This document shows, piece after piece, positions 25,094-33,369 of a stretch of DNA of 64,000 nucleotides. Below the pieces are notes generated by a model. It saw only the letters and a list, made by a program, of their open reading frames with translations, ran no database searches and had not been told where the DNA came from. A program made the translations under genes and the position numbers. Where the stretch lies: positions 434,001 to 498,000 of the forward strand of contig NZ_JBMOUD010000001.1 in NCBI RefSeq assembly GCF_049319665.1, read 5' to 3'. The first letter of the stretch is position 1, and every line of letters starts with the position of its first letter. The DNA comes from JBMOUD01 sp049319665 (GTDB lineage: Bacteria; Pseudomonadota; Gammaproteobacteria; Enterobacterales; Enterobacteriaceae).

Positions 25094-25792
25094 TTAAGGT
25101 TTTTCGCCCATCTTGAAGCTGAAGTTACCGATATTCTTAATGCCACCCGTCACTACGTCACCCGGTTTAATTTCACCGACGCCTGCTGGCGTGCCGGTGT
25201 AAATCAGATCGCCTGGTTGCAGTTCAACCGCGTGAGACAGGTAGCTAATCACCTCGGGTACTGACCAGATTTGCTCACTTAAATGGCCGTGCTGACGCTC
25301 TTCGCCGTTCACACTTAGCGAAATAATACCTTTTACCGGATGGCCGACCTGACTTACTGGCAATAGTGGATTGGTCGGTGCTGAGGCATCAAAACCTTTA
25401 GACAAATCCCACGGACGGCCGGCTTTTTTAGCTTGAGCTTGCATGTCACGACGAGTCAAATCGACCCCAACGGTATAGCCCCAAACGTGTTCTAGCGCGT
25501 TTTCTACCGCGATGTTTTTCCCACCAACACCGATTGCGACGACCAGTTCAACTTCATGATGTAAGTCTGATGTCAGCGTTGGATAAGGCACTTCACCAGA
25601 AGCCGGAACCACTGCATCTGCTGGTTTAGAAAAGAAAAACGGCGGCTCGCGATCTGGATCATGGCCCATTTCGCGGGCGTGTTCAGAATAGTTGCGGCCA
25701 ACGCAATAAACACGACGCAGAGGGAAACGAGCTTCTTGACCTTCAACGGCTAATGAAGGTGTGGCTGCCGGGGTAATAACATATTCGGTCAT
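25094..25792 (-). CDS. Fumarylacetoacetate-hydrolase family protein (fumarylpyruvate-hydrolase-like)
   Basis: This 232-residue FAA-family enzyme shows the metal-binding HHEVELVVAIG motif (Glu ligands), the early YCVGRNYSEHAREMG block, KGFDASAPTNPLLP, and the C-terminal GDLIYTGTPAGVGEIKPGDVV. Short FAA proteins of this kind hydrolyse acylpyruvates, such as fumarylpyruvate in gentisate breakdown, or decarboxylate oxaloacetate. No gentisate dioxygenase or maleylpyruvate isomerase is nearby, so the substrate is open. An AraC-type regulator lies 158 bp upstream on the same strand. Confidence 0.88.
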   Translation of the reverse strand: MTEYVITPAATPSLAVEGQEARFPLRRVYCVGRNYSEHAREMGHDPDREPPFFFSKPADAVVPASGEVPYPTLTSDLHHEVELVVAIGVGGKNIAVENALEHVWGYTVGVDLTRRDMQAQAKKAGRPWDLSKGFDASAPTNPLLPVSQVGHPVKGIISLSVNGEERQHGHLSEQIWSVPEVISYLSHAVELQPGDLIYTGTPAGVGEIKPGDVVTGGIKNIGNFSFKMGEKP

Positions 25793-25950
25793 GATTGAAT
25801 CCTTAGTTGCCTGATGTAGATAAATACAAACTCAGTTTGTCATATTGAGAAAGATTATCATTGGACAGAACCATGGTTTTTTTGGACAAAACCCGCTAAT
25901 CGTTGGAACACATGTCCATCTCACCAAGAAAGGCATTGGCCAATAGTGGC

Positions 25951-26868
25951 CTATGCTTTAAAAGGCGGCGTAAGAGACTGGCGGCGGAATTGCCCTGGCG
26001 GCATACCATGTGCCTGGCGAAAACGCCGGGAGAAATAGGCCTCGTCGAGATAGCCGCAATCACGGGCAATATTGCAAATTGACTCGCTGCTATTGAGTAA
26101 ACGGGTTCTGGCTAATTCCATTCTTTGCTCTAACACTAGTTCAGAGAACGTTTTGCCAATATTTTTCCGCAGTAGGTGGCTTAAGTAATTTGCAGAAAGA
26201 AAGGCAGCGGAGGCGGCATCGGTCAAATTAAGTTCTGGATTAGCAATCTGTTGGCGCACATATTTAATAGTGCGCTGCAACGCGGCTTGCTGACCACGCT
26301 TTTCAGCTTTGCTGGCAACCATCTGCTGCAACGTTTGTTGATATCGTTGGCAAACCAGTCCTAAAAATTGCAATAGATAACCCCGCAACAGCAAGTCTGA
26401 ACCAAACTCACGATTGCGATCACATTGGTGCATGCTTATCAGTAATTGTTCCGCTTGCGCGAAGTCCTCCTCTGTCAGCACAAAATCAATAAACTCCTGA
26501 AAGCGGAATAGTGCCAGTTCAGGCGCATCACTAAGCGGGATGTCATCGAGATCTAATGCATCATGGGGCAAATGGCGCAGTAAAAAACGGGTGGTAAAGT
26601 TTATTACCATAAAACGTCCGTCAGCCGGGTGCGGGATGAAATGCAATCGATGTGGCTGAATAAATCCGACGGTATGACGAACAAAGGGGCGCACGGCACC
26701 GCCGATGTGATGCACCGTATCGCCACCAAAATTAAATTGGATTTGGAAATAGTCGTGGCGGTGCGGTTGCATTAACGCTGGGCGTTCAGATTGATCGCGA
26801 ATATAGAAATCAGGGCGATCGCTGCGTTGATGCATACCGTAAGTTAGATTGGCTGAACTCTTCGGCAT
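25951..26868 (-). CDS. AraC-family transcriptional regulator
   Basis: This 305-residue regulator has an N-terminal cupin-like sensor (HRHDYFQIQFNFGGDTVHHIGG, VGFIQPHRLHFIPH) and a C-terminal double helix-turn-helix around residues 205-300. The latter shows LTDAASAAFLSANYLSHLLRK in the first HTH and ICNIARDCGYLDEAYFSRRF in the second. The ligand is unknown. It may activate the FAA hydrolase gene downstream of it. Confidence 0.9.
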   Translation of the reverse strand: MPKSSANLTYGMHQRSDRPDFYIRDQSERPALMQPHRHDYFQIQFNFGGDTVHHIGGAVRPFVRHTVGFIQPHRLHFIPHPADGRFMVINFTTRFLLRHLPHDALDLDDIPLSDAPELALFRFQEFIDFVLTEEDFAQAEQLLISMHQCDRNREFGSDLLLRGYLLQFLGLVCQRYQQTLQQMVASKAEKRGQQAALQRTIKYVRQQIANPELNLTDAASAAFLSANYLSHLLRKNIGKTFSELVLEQRMELARTRLLNSSESICNIARDCGYLDEAYFSRRFRQAHGMPPGQFRRQSLTPPFKA

Positions 26869-27002
26869 AATGGCGTGCCTGTATAAGTCTGGGGGCGAGC
26901 TTATATTGTTCCAAAGCGAGCGGGAGAAGACCAGAGTTTTATATTGATGGATATTAATGATAAATCAATGGTCGTCAGTAAATCCCGACGACCAGATATG
27001 AC

Positions 27003-27800
27003 TTATTTATGGTAACGCGGTGCAGCATGTTCTCTTCTGAATTCGGGATGCATTGCTTTACGGGCAATTTCGTAATCAAGCCAATACTTTTCATCTTGTA
27101 GAGGAGGAATGGTCACCAGCTCTTTTTTGTCGAAGGCGACAAGCGCGGCATCAACCAATTCATCAACTTCCATTATGCCTTTCAACTGATTGACATCACG
27201 GCCGCTGCGCTGCCAGATCTCAGTTCTGGTGACTGCCGGTAAGACGGCTTGTACGTATAAACCACGCGGACCTAATTCAATCTGCAATGACTGAGAGAGC
27301 GTCAGAACAAAGGATTTGGTAGCTGGATAGATGGCTGAGCCCAATTCAGGGGCCAGTCCGAGAACTGATGCAATATTAATAATCGCACCGTGCGGGTGGT
27401 TGAGTAATCCTGGTGCGGCTGCGCGAGCTAAGCGGGTCAGCGCAGTAATATTAAGACGAATTAACTGGTCGAGCGCGTCAACATCGTTATCAAGCATTCC
27501 TCCTGGCAGCGTAGCGCCAGCATTGTTCACTAAAAGAGACAGCTGTGGGGTTGCTTCGATAAAAGCTTCAATCCGACGTAAGTCATCTAGGTTTGCTAAG
27601 TCAGCTGGTAGGATTGAGATGGTGACATCGGTTTCTTTGCGAAGTGTTACGGCGAGTGCCTCCATACGTACACGATCGCGGGCAACCAATACTAAATCAT
27701 AGCCACGTTTTGCCAAGCGTTCAGCATAGGTGGCACCTATACCACTAGAGGCACCGGTAATCAGGGCTAGAGGGGCGGTGTGATGGGCTGATGTTGTCAT
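27003..27800 (-). CDS. Short-chain dehydrogenase/reductase
   Basis: This 265-residue classical SDR has the cofactor motif TGASSGIGATYAE at residues 15-27, followed by an arginine (VARDR) that favours NADP. It also has LVNNAG, the catalytic Ser in NIASVLG, and the YPATK Tyr/Lys pair. It reduces or oxidises a small carbonyl or alcohol substrate in the cytoplasm. It is divergent from the HxlR regulator with shared direct repeats, and is the probable target of that regulator. The substrate is unknown. Confidence 0.92.
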   Translation of the reverse strand: MTTSAHHTAPLALITGASSGIGATYAERLAKRGYDLVLVARDRVRMEALAVTLRKETDVTISILPADLANLDDLRRIEAFIEATPQLSLLVNNAGATLPGGMLDNDVDALDQLIRLNITALTRLARAAAPGLLNHPHGAIINIASVLGLAPELGSAIYPATKSFVLTLSQSLQIELGPRGLYVQAVLPAVTRTEIWQRSGRDVNQLKGIMEVDELVDAALVAFDKKELVTIPPLQDEKYWLDYEIARKAMHPEFRREHAAPRYHK

Positions 27801-27855
27801 GTAGTTTATCCTTTTCCAAAATATTGATGAAGCAGATCATGTGGTTTCATTATTA

Positions 27856-27904
27856 AACTAGATGATTTTAATCACGAGTGGTTTTATAATGCAACTAGAT
27901 TATT
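27856..27904. promoter_or_regulatory. Direct-repeat operator region between the SDR and HxlR genes
   Basis: AACTAGATGATT (27856-27867) and AACTAGATTATT (27893-27904) match at 11 of 12 positions with a 37 bp start-to-start distance. They bracket a TATAAT box at 27885-27890 pointing towards the HxlR gene. HxlR proteins commonly bind such paired sites. Confidence 0.5.
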
Positions 27905-27966
27905 AACCCTGCGCATAAAATGAAAAAATGAACGACTTTATTGCGTGGCGAGAGCGAGGTTTAAAA

Positions 27967-28422
27967 ATGAAGCGTACAAGTTTTGGCGACAGTATCTGCC
28001 CGGTGGCAAGATCGCTGGATTTGATCGGTGATTGGTGGACTTTGCTGATTGTCCGTGACGCTGCAAGAGGGATAAAGCGTTTTAGTGAATTCCAGCGTAG
28101 CTTAGGGGCAGCGAAAAATATTCTTAGCGTGCGGCTAAAAGCATTGGTGGCTGAGGATATCTTACAAGTTGCTCCCGCTTCAGATGGCTCGGCCTATCAA
28201 GAGTACGTACTGACGCAAAAAGGGCGGGATTTACAAACTGTGCTGGTGGCACTTAATCAGTGGGGTGAGCGTTACCTGTTTGCTGAAGGAGAGTTTTGTA
28301 GCCAACTGGTAGACAAGCAGGATAAAAAACCCTTACAACGGCTGCAGATCCATGCTGAAGATGGCAGAGTGCTATCTGCTCAAGATATTGTACTAAATAG
28401 TGACAATGATGCTGTGGCTTGA
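27967..28422 (+). CDS. HxlR-family transcriptional regulator
   Basis: This 151-residue winged-helix protein has the family signature CPVARSLDLIGDWWTLLIVRDAARG, with a conserved redox-capable Cys and the IGDWWTLL helix, then FSEFQRSLGAAKNILSVRLKAL as recognition helix region. I chose the ATG at 27967, which has a GAGG ribosome site and puts the HxlR motif in the usual place; an upstream ATG at 27928 has no such site. HxlR proteins often sense aldehydes or quinones through the cysteine. It likely controls the divergent SDR. Confidence 0.9.
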   Translation: MKRTSFGDSICPVARSLDLIGDWWTLLIVRDAARGIKRFSEFQRSLGAAKNILSVRLKALVAEDILQVAPASDGSAYQEYVLTQKGRDLQTVLVALNQWGERYLFAEGEFCSQLVDKQDKKPLQRLQIHAEDGRVLSAQDIVLNSDNDAVA

Positions 28423-28430
28423 TAGCAGAC

Positions 28431-28463
28431 AAAAAAGCCGGCGAGATAATCTCACCGGCTTTT
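28431..28463. terminator. Bidirectional terminator between HxlR gene and metG
   Basis: AGCCGGCGAGA pairs with TCTCACCGGCT (one mismatch) between an A-run and a T-run; the flanking genes are convergent. Confidence 0.8.
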
Positions 28464-28485
28464 AGTTACTATGCTGTTAGGCGTA

Positions 28486-30513
28486 TTACTTAACCTGCAT
28501 GCCAGGCTGTGCACCACTATCCGGGCTGAGCAAGAAAATCTCTTTTCCGCCAGGGCCAGCAGCCATGACCATACCTTCTGACACGCCAAAGCGCATTTTA
28601 CGCGGCGCCAGATTCGCCACCATAATGGTCAGTCGGCCTTCCAGCGCTTTCGGGTCTGGATACGCAGAGCGGATACCAGAGAAAATCTGACGGGTTTCGC
28701 CGCCTAAATCCAATTGCAGACGCAATAATTTATCCGAACCTTCAACGAAGTCTGCTTGCTGAATAAGCGCAATGCGCATATCGACTTTGGCAAAATCATC
28801 AAAACTAATGGTGTCCTGAATCGGCGCATCGGCTAAGGGGCCGGTGACGACTTTGGCAGCGGCAATATCTTCTTTCGATGCATCTGTCATGGCGGTGACT
28901 TTATCCATTTCAATACGGTTAAATAGCGCCTTAAATGGATTGACCTGATGGCTTACCAGCGGTTGTGCGATAGCATCCCATTCCAGAGTGGAATTAAGGA
29001 AGGCCTCCGCGCGTTCGGTCAGGGAAGGCAATACCGGTTTTAGGTAGGTCATTAATACGCGGAACAGGTTAATACCCATTGAGCAGATAGCCTGCAGGTC
29101 AGCATCGCGGCCTTCCTGTTTTGCCACTACCCAAGGTGCCTGCTCGTCGACGTAACGGTTGGCAATATCGGCCAGCGCCATAATCTCACGAATAGCGCGG
29201 CTGGATTCGCGGCTGTTGTACGCCTCTGCGATGCTTACTGCGGCATCGGTAAAGGTTTTATACAGGTTTTCATCCGCTAATTTGTCAGACAGTTGTCCAT
29301 CAAAACGCTTATTGATGAAACCGGCGTTACGCGAAGCGAGGTTGACCACCTTGTTAACGATATCGGCGTTGACGCGCTGCACGAAATCTTCAAGGTTCAG
29401 GTCGATATCATCAATGCGCGATGAAAGTTTTGCTGCATAGTAATAACGCAGACAATCGGCATCAAGATGGTTCAAATAGGTGCTGGCTTTAATAAAGGTG
29501 CCGCGTGATTTTGACATCTTGGCACCGTTGACGGTGACATAGCCATGCACGAACAGATTGGTTGGCTTGCGGAAACCGCTGCCTTCGAGCATTGCAGGCC
29601 AGAACAGGCTGTGGAAATAGACAATATCTTTACCGATAAAATGATACAGCTCGGCGTCAGAGTCTTTTTTCCAGTAATCATCGAAATCGAGGCCCGGCGT
29701 GCGATCGCACAGATTCTTGAATGAGCCCATATAACCGATGGGTGCATCTAACCACACATAGAAGAATTTTCCTGGCGCATCTGGGATCTCAAAGCCAAAG
29801 TAAGGCGCATCACGGCTGATGTCCCACTGCTGTAGGCCAGATTCGAACCACTCTTGCATCTTGTTAGCAACCTGCTCTTGCAGGGCGCCAGAGCGGGTCC
29901 ATGCTTGCAGCATCGCGCTGAATTCTGGCAGGTCGAAGAAGTAATGCTCGGAATCACGCAATTCTGGGGTTGCACCAGATACTACAGATTTCGGGTCGAT
30001 CAATTCAGTTGGGCTGTAGGTTGAACCACAAACTTCACAGTTATCGCCATACTGGTCGGCCGCTTTACATTTCGGGCAGGTGCCTTTCACGAAGCGGTCA
30101 GGCAAGAACATGCCTTTCTCCGGATCGTAAAGCTGCGAAATAGTACGGTTTTTAATAAAGCCGTTTTCTTTCAGCCGAGAATAGATAAGATTCGACAATT
30201 CACGGTTTTCATCGCTATGCGTTGAATGGTAGTTATCATAACTGATACCGAAACCAGCGAAGTCTTGCTGATGCTCTTGACTCATTTCTGCGATCATTTG
30301 CTCAGGTTCAATGCCTAATTGCTGAGCTTTCAGCATAATTGGCGTACCGTGAGCATCATCAGCACAGATGAAGTGGATTTGATTGCCGCGCATTCGCTGG
30401 TAACGAACCCAGATATCTGCCTGGATGTGCTCGAGCATATGTCCGAGGTGGATAGAACCATTAGCGTACGGTAGTGCGCACGTTACCAAAATTTTTTTCG
30501 CGACTTGATCCAT
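28486..30513 (-). CDS. metG: Methionyl-tRNA synthetase
   Basis: This 675-residue class I synthetase is full length for the enterobacterial form. The HIGH-type motif is in YANGSIHLGHMLEH, the zinc knuckle has CPKC and CEVC, and KMSKSRGT carries the KMSKS loop. The C-terminal part from about residue 575 (FDDFAKVDMRIALI) is the tRNA-binding/dimerisation domain. It charges both initiator and elongator tRNA-Met. It is divergent from mrp, as in other Enterobacterales. Confidence 0.98.
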   Translation of the reverse strand: MDQVAKKILVTCALPYANGSIHLGHMLEHIQADIWVRYQRMRGNQIHFICADDAHGTPIMLKAQQLGIEPEQMIAEMSQEHQQDFAGFGISYDNYHSTHSDENRELSNLIYSRLKENGFIKNRTISQLYDPEKGMFLPDRFVKGTCPKCKAADQYGDNCEVCGSTYSPTELIDPKSVVSGATPELRDSEHYFFDLPEFSAMLQAWTRSGALQEQVANKMQEWFESGLQQWDISRDAPYFGFEIPDAPGKFFYVWLDAPIGYMGSFKNLCDRTPGLDFDDYWKKDSDAELYHFIGKDIVYFHSLFWPAMLEGSGFRKPTNLFVHGYVTVNGAKMSKSRGTFIKASTYLNHLDADCLRYYYAAKLSSRIDDIDLNLEDFVQRVNADIVNKVVNLASRNAGFINKRFDGQLSDKLADENLYKTFTDAAVSIAEAYNSRESSRAIREIMALADIANRYVDEQAPWVVAKQEGRDADLQAICSMGINLFRVLMTYLKPVLPSLTERAEAFLNSTLEWDAIAQPLVSHQVNPFKALFNRIEMDKVTAMTDASKEDIAAAKVVTGPLADAPIQDTISFDDFAKVDMRIALIQQADFVEGSDKLLRLQLDLGGETRQIFSGIRSAYPDPKALEGRLTIMVANLAPRKMRFGVSEGMVMAAGPGGKEIFLLSPDSGAQPGMQVK

Positions 30514-30697
30514 AGTAAGAGCTTGCTTTCTTTAGTTGAAATCAGGGGCATTGATGTTACCGAAAGCGCAGCCCTACGTAAACCGTGGGGCTCTATAAAC
30601 AGCAGAGACAACATAAACAAAGAGAAGACTCTGTCTACCTTCTGTTATGCTAGCGTCATCATAATTCTATAAATAACATGTATTGCAAGGAGCCGGG

Positions 30698-31810
30698 ATG
30701 ACATCTCAATCCCCTGAACATAGCACCTCCGCAGGTCTGCTTGGCCTGGTTAACGGTGTTATTGCCGCTTTCACCCATTCCAGCCTACAAAAAGATTTAG
30801 TGTCGTTGAAAGCAGTACATCATTGCGCTGTACTTGATAACGTTTTACATATTGATTTGACGCTGCCTTTTGCCTGGCAGAACGGCTTTGATGCATTGAA
30901 AGATGAAACAACTTCTGCATTGTTAAAAGCGACTGGAGCAGGTGCTGTGCAGTGGCGTTTGACTCATAACATCGCGACTCTGCGTCGCGCCAATGATAAA
31001 CCGGGTATCAAAGGCGTAAAAAATATTATTGCCGTGAGTTCCGGTAAGGGCGGGGTAGGTAAATCCACAACGGCAGTTAATCTGGCGTTAGCATTAGCGG
31101 CAGAGGGCGGCAAAGTTGGTATTTTGGACGCCGATATTTACGGGCCATCGATCCCTAACATGTTGGGAACGGAAGATGAACGGCCCACTTCCCCGGATGG
31201 TGAACACATGTCACCCATCAGCGCTTATGGCTTAGCAACTAACTCCATTGGCTACCTGGTTACCGATGAAAATGCCATGGTGTGGCGAGGGCCGATGGCC
31301 AGCAAGGCTTTGATGCAGATGCTGCAGGATACGCTGTGGCCGGATCTCGACTATTTGGTGCTCGATATGCCACCGGGTACTGGCGATATCCAATTGACAT
31401 TGGCGCAGAATATTCCGGTAACCGCTGCACTGGTGGTCACAACGCCGCAAGATATCGCGTTGTTGGATGCGATGAAAGGCATCGTGATGTTCGAAAAGGT
31501 TCATGTGCCTGTATTGGGCATCATCGAAAATATGAGTATGCATATTTGTAGCCAATGCGGCCATCATGAGCCGATATTTGGGACGGGCGGTGCGCAAAAA
31601 TTAGCGGAAAAATACCGCTGTGAGCTATTAGCGCAAATGCCGCTGCATATCAGCCTGCGTGAAGATTTGGATCGTGGTGAACCAACGGTTATTGCGAACC
31701 CGGAAAGTGAGTTTACTTCTATTTATCGGCAGTTGGCTGCACGAGTGGCCTCACAACTCTATTGGCGGAGTGACTCAATCCCGACCGAGATCGCTTTTAG
31801 AGCAGTTTAA
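30698..31810 (+). CDS. mrp: Iron-sulfur cluster carrier ATPase Mrp/ApbC
   Basis: This protein of about 370 residues belongs to the Mrp/NBP35 ParA-like ATPases. An N-terminal MIP18-like domain (residues 1-95) precedes the deviant Walker A VSSGKGGVGKSTTAVN. The Fe-S ligand pair is CSQCGH near residue 285. It binds and hands over [4Fe-4S] clusters. I use the ATG at 30698, preceded by AAGGAG 7 bp upstream; the frame upstream offers only a TTG. It is divergent from metG. Confidence 0.97.
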   Translation: MTSQSPEHSTSAGLLGLVNGVIAAFTHSSLQKDLVSLKAVHHCAVLDNVLHIDLTLPFAWQNGFDALKDETTSALLKATGAGAVQWRLTHNIATLRRANDKPGIKGVKNIIAVSSGKGGVGKSTTAVNLALALAAEGGKVGILDADIYGPSIPNMLGTEDERPTSPDGEHMSPISAYGLATNSIGYLVTDENAMVWRGPMASKALMQMLQDTLWPDLDYLVLDMPPGTGDIQLTLAQNIPVTAALVVTTPQDIALLDAMKGIVMFEKVHVPVLGIIENMSMHICSQCGHHEPIFGTGGAQKLAEKYRCELLAQMPLHISLREDLDRGEPTVIANPESEFTSIYRQLAARVASQLYWRSDSIPTEIAFRAV

Positions 31811-31830
31811 CACCTATACTGACGCATTAA

Positions 31831-31875
31831 TTAACGATGCTAGCCTATTAGCGCGGTTAACGCTGGCATCGTTAA
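31831..31875 (+). other. Long hairpin between mrp and udk
   Basis: TTAACGATGCTAGC pairs with GCTGGCATCGTTAA (one G-U pair). There is no T-run, so it may be a transcript-end or leader structure. The 9-mer ATTAGCGCG is repeated at 31847 and 31891 around it. Confidence 0.4.
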
Positions 31876-31956
31876 CATGTTGTACCTATAATTAGCGCGT
31901 TCTAAGTGGCTGTGGCCACTAGCCTTTCAAACTTCCAAACCAGGTCTTTAAATTTT

Positions 31957-32598
31957 ATGACTGACAAGCTCCATCAGTGTGTCATCGTGGGTATCGCTGG
32001 CGCATCTGCCTCTGGTAAAAGCCTTATCGCTAGCACGTTATACCGCGAATTACGCGATCAGGTTGGCGACGAACATATCGGCGTCATACCAGAAGACTGC
32101 TACTATAAAGACCAGAGTCACCTGACCATGGAGGAGCGGGTTAAAACCAATTATGACCATCCCAGCGCCATGGATCACCACCTGCTGCTACAACATTTGC
32201 AGTCGCTAAAGGCAGGCAAGGCAATTGAGTTGCCGAGCTATAGCTTTATCGAACATACGCGACTGAATGAAACCGTTACATTAGCACCAAAGAAAGTCAT
32301 CATTTTGGAAGGTATTCTGTTACTGACTGATGCACAACTGCGTCAGGAAATGAATTTTTCCATTTTCGTTGATACGCCGCTGGATATCTGTCTTATGCGC
32401 CGCATGAAACGCGATGTCAACGAGCGTGGACGTTCAATGGATTCGGTGATGGTGCAGTATCAAAAAACGGTTCGTCCGATGTTTTTACAATTTATTGAAC
32501 CGTCTAAACAATATGCCGATATTATCGTGCCTCGGGGCGGTAAGAATCGGATAGCCATTGATATTCTCAAAGCGAAGATCAGCCAGTTCTTTGAATAA
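31957..32598 (+). CDS. udk: Uridine kinase
   Basis: This 213-residue P-loop kinase phosphorylates uridine and cytidine in pyrimidine salvage. It is nearly collinear with E. coli Udk: GIAGASASGKSLIASTLYRE (Walker A), EDCYYKDQSHLTMEERVKTN, DHPSAMDHHLLL, ILEGILLLTD and RRMKRDVNERGRS. The ATG at 31957 gives MTDKLHQC, the normal start; a longer frame from 31906 adds 17 unrelated residues. Confidence 0.97.
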   Translation: MTDKLHQCVIVGIAGASASGKSLIASTLYRELRDQVGDEHIGVIPEDCYYKDQSHLTMEERVKTNYDHPSAMDHHLLLQHLQSLKAGKAIELPSYSFIEHTRLNETVTLAPKKVIILEGILLLTDAQLRQEMNFSIFVDTPLDICLMRRMKRDVNERGRSMDSVMVQYQKTVRPMFLQFIEPSKQYADIIVPRGGKNRIAIDILKAKISQFFE

Positions 32599-32706
32599 TT
32601 ACGACAATATTAATCAACACGGGCCTGTCTTAACGAAAGAGTGTTTTAGCGCACATTTGTTGCAGCACCAAACATGACATGCCCGCGTTAAATGGAGAAT
32701 GACAGG

Positions 32707-33291
32707 ATGAGACTGTGTGATCGCGATATCGAAGCCTGGTTGGATTGTGGCAAGTTAAGCATTGTGCCACGCCCACCAGTCGAGAGAATTAATGGTGCGA
32801 CGGTTGATGTTCGCTTAGGTAATGGTTTTCGCGTTTTTCTTGGGCATAACGCGGGCTTTATCGATTTAAGCGGTCCAAAACATGAAGTGGGTGCGGCACT
32901 AGACCGTGTAATGAGCGACGAAATTGTTCTGCCGGAAGGCGAGGCATTTTTCCTTCATCCTGGTGAATTAGCGTTAGCGGTAACGTACGAAACTGTCACA
33001 TTGCCAGATGATTTAGTAGGCTGGTTAGATGGCCGTTCTTCATTAGCAAGGTTGGGATTGATGGTGCATGTCACTGCGCATCGTATCGATCCTGGCTGGC
33101 AGGGGAGAATTGTTCTAGAGTTCTATAATTCGGGCAAGTTACCTCTTGCCTTGCGTCCTGGCATGTTAATCGGCGCATTGAGTTTTGAACCGCTTTCAGG
33201 GCCAGCAGCTCGGCCTTATAACCGTCGGGAAGACGCTAAATATCGTGATCAGCAAAGTGCTGTCGCCAGCCGTATTGATAAGGACGATTAA
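32707..33291 (+). CDS. dcd: dCTP deaminase
   Basis: This 194-residue trimeric enzyme deaminates dCTP to dUTP, the main dUMP source in enterics. MRLCDRDIEAWLDCGKLS, PPVERINGATVDVRLG, GRSSLARLGLMVHVTAHRIDPGW (shown here in part, with the catalytic Glu in IVLEFYNSG) and the C-terminal YNRREDAKYRDQQSAV match the family. The ATG at 32707 is used because it yields the canonical MRLCDRDI start. It lies between udk and asmA as in E. coli. Confidence 0.97.
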   Translation: MRLCDRDIEAWLDCGKLSIVPRPPVERINGATVDVRLGNGFRVFLGHNAGFIDLSGPKHEVGAALDRVMSDEIVLPEGEAFFLHPGELALAVTYETVTLPDDLVGWLDGRSSLARLGLMVHVTAHRIDPGWQGRIVLEFYNSGKLPLALRPGMLIGALSFEPLSGPAARPYNRREDAKYRDQQSAVASRIDKDD

Positions 33292-33369
33292 TCGCTGGAA
33301 AGCAGGACAATGTGCTATTGATGTTATATTAACGAGCACAGCTGAGTCCAACAGGTTTAAGAGGATGGC

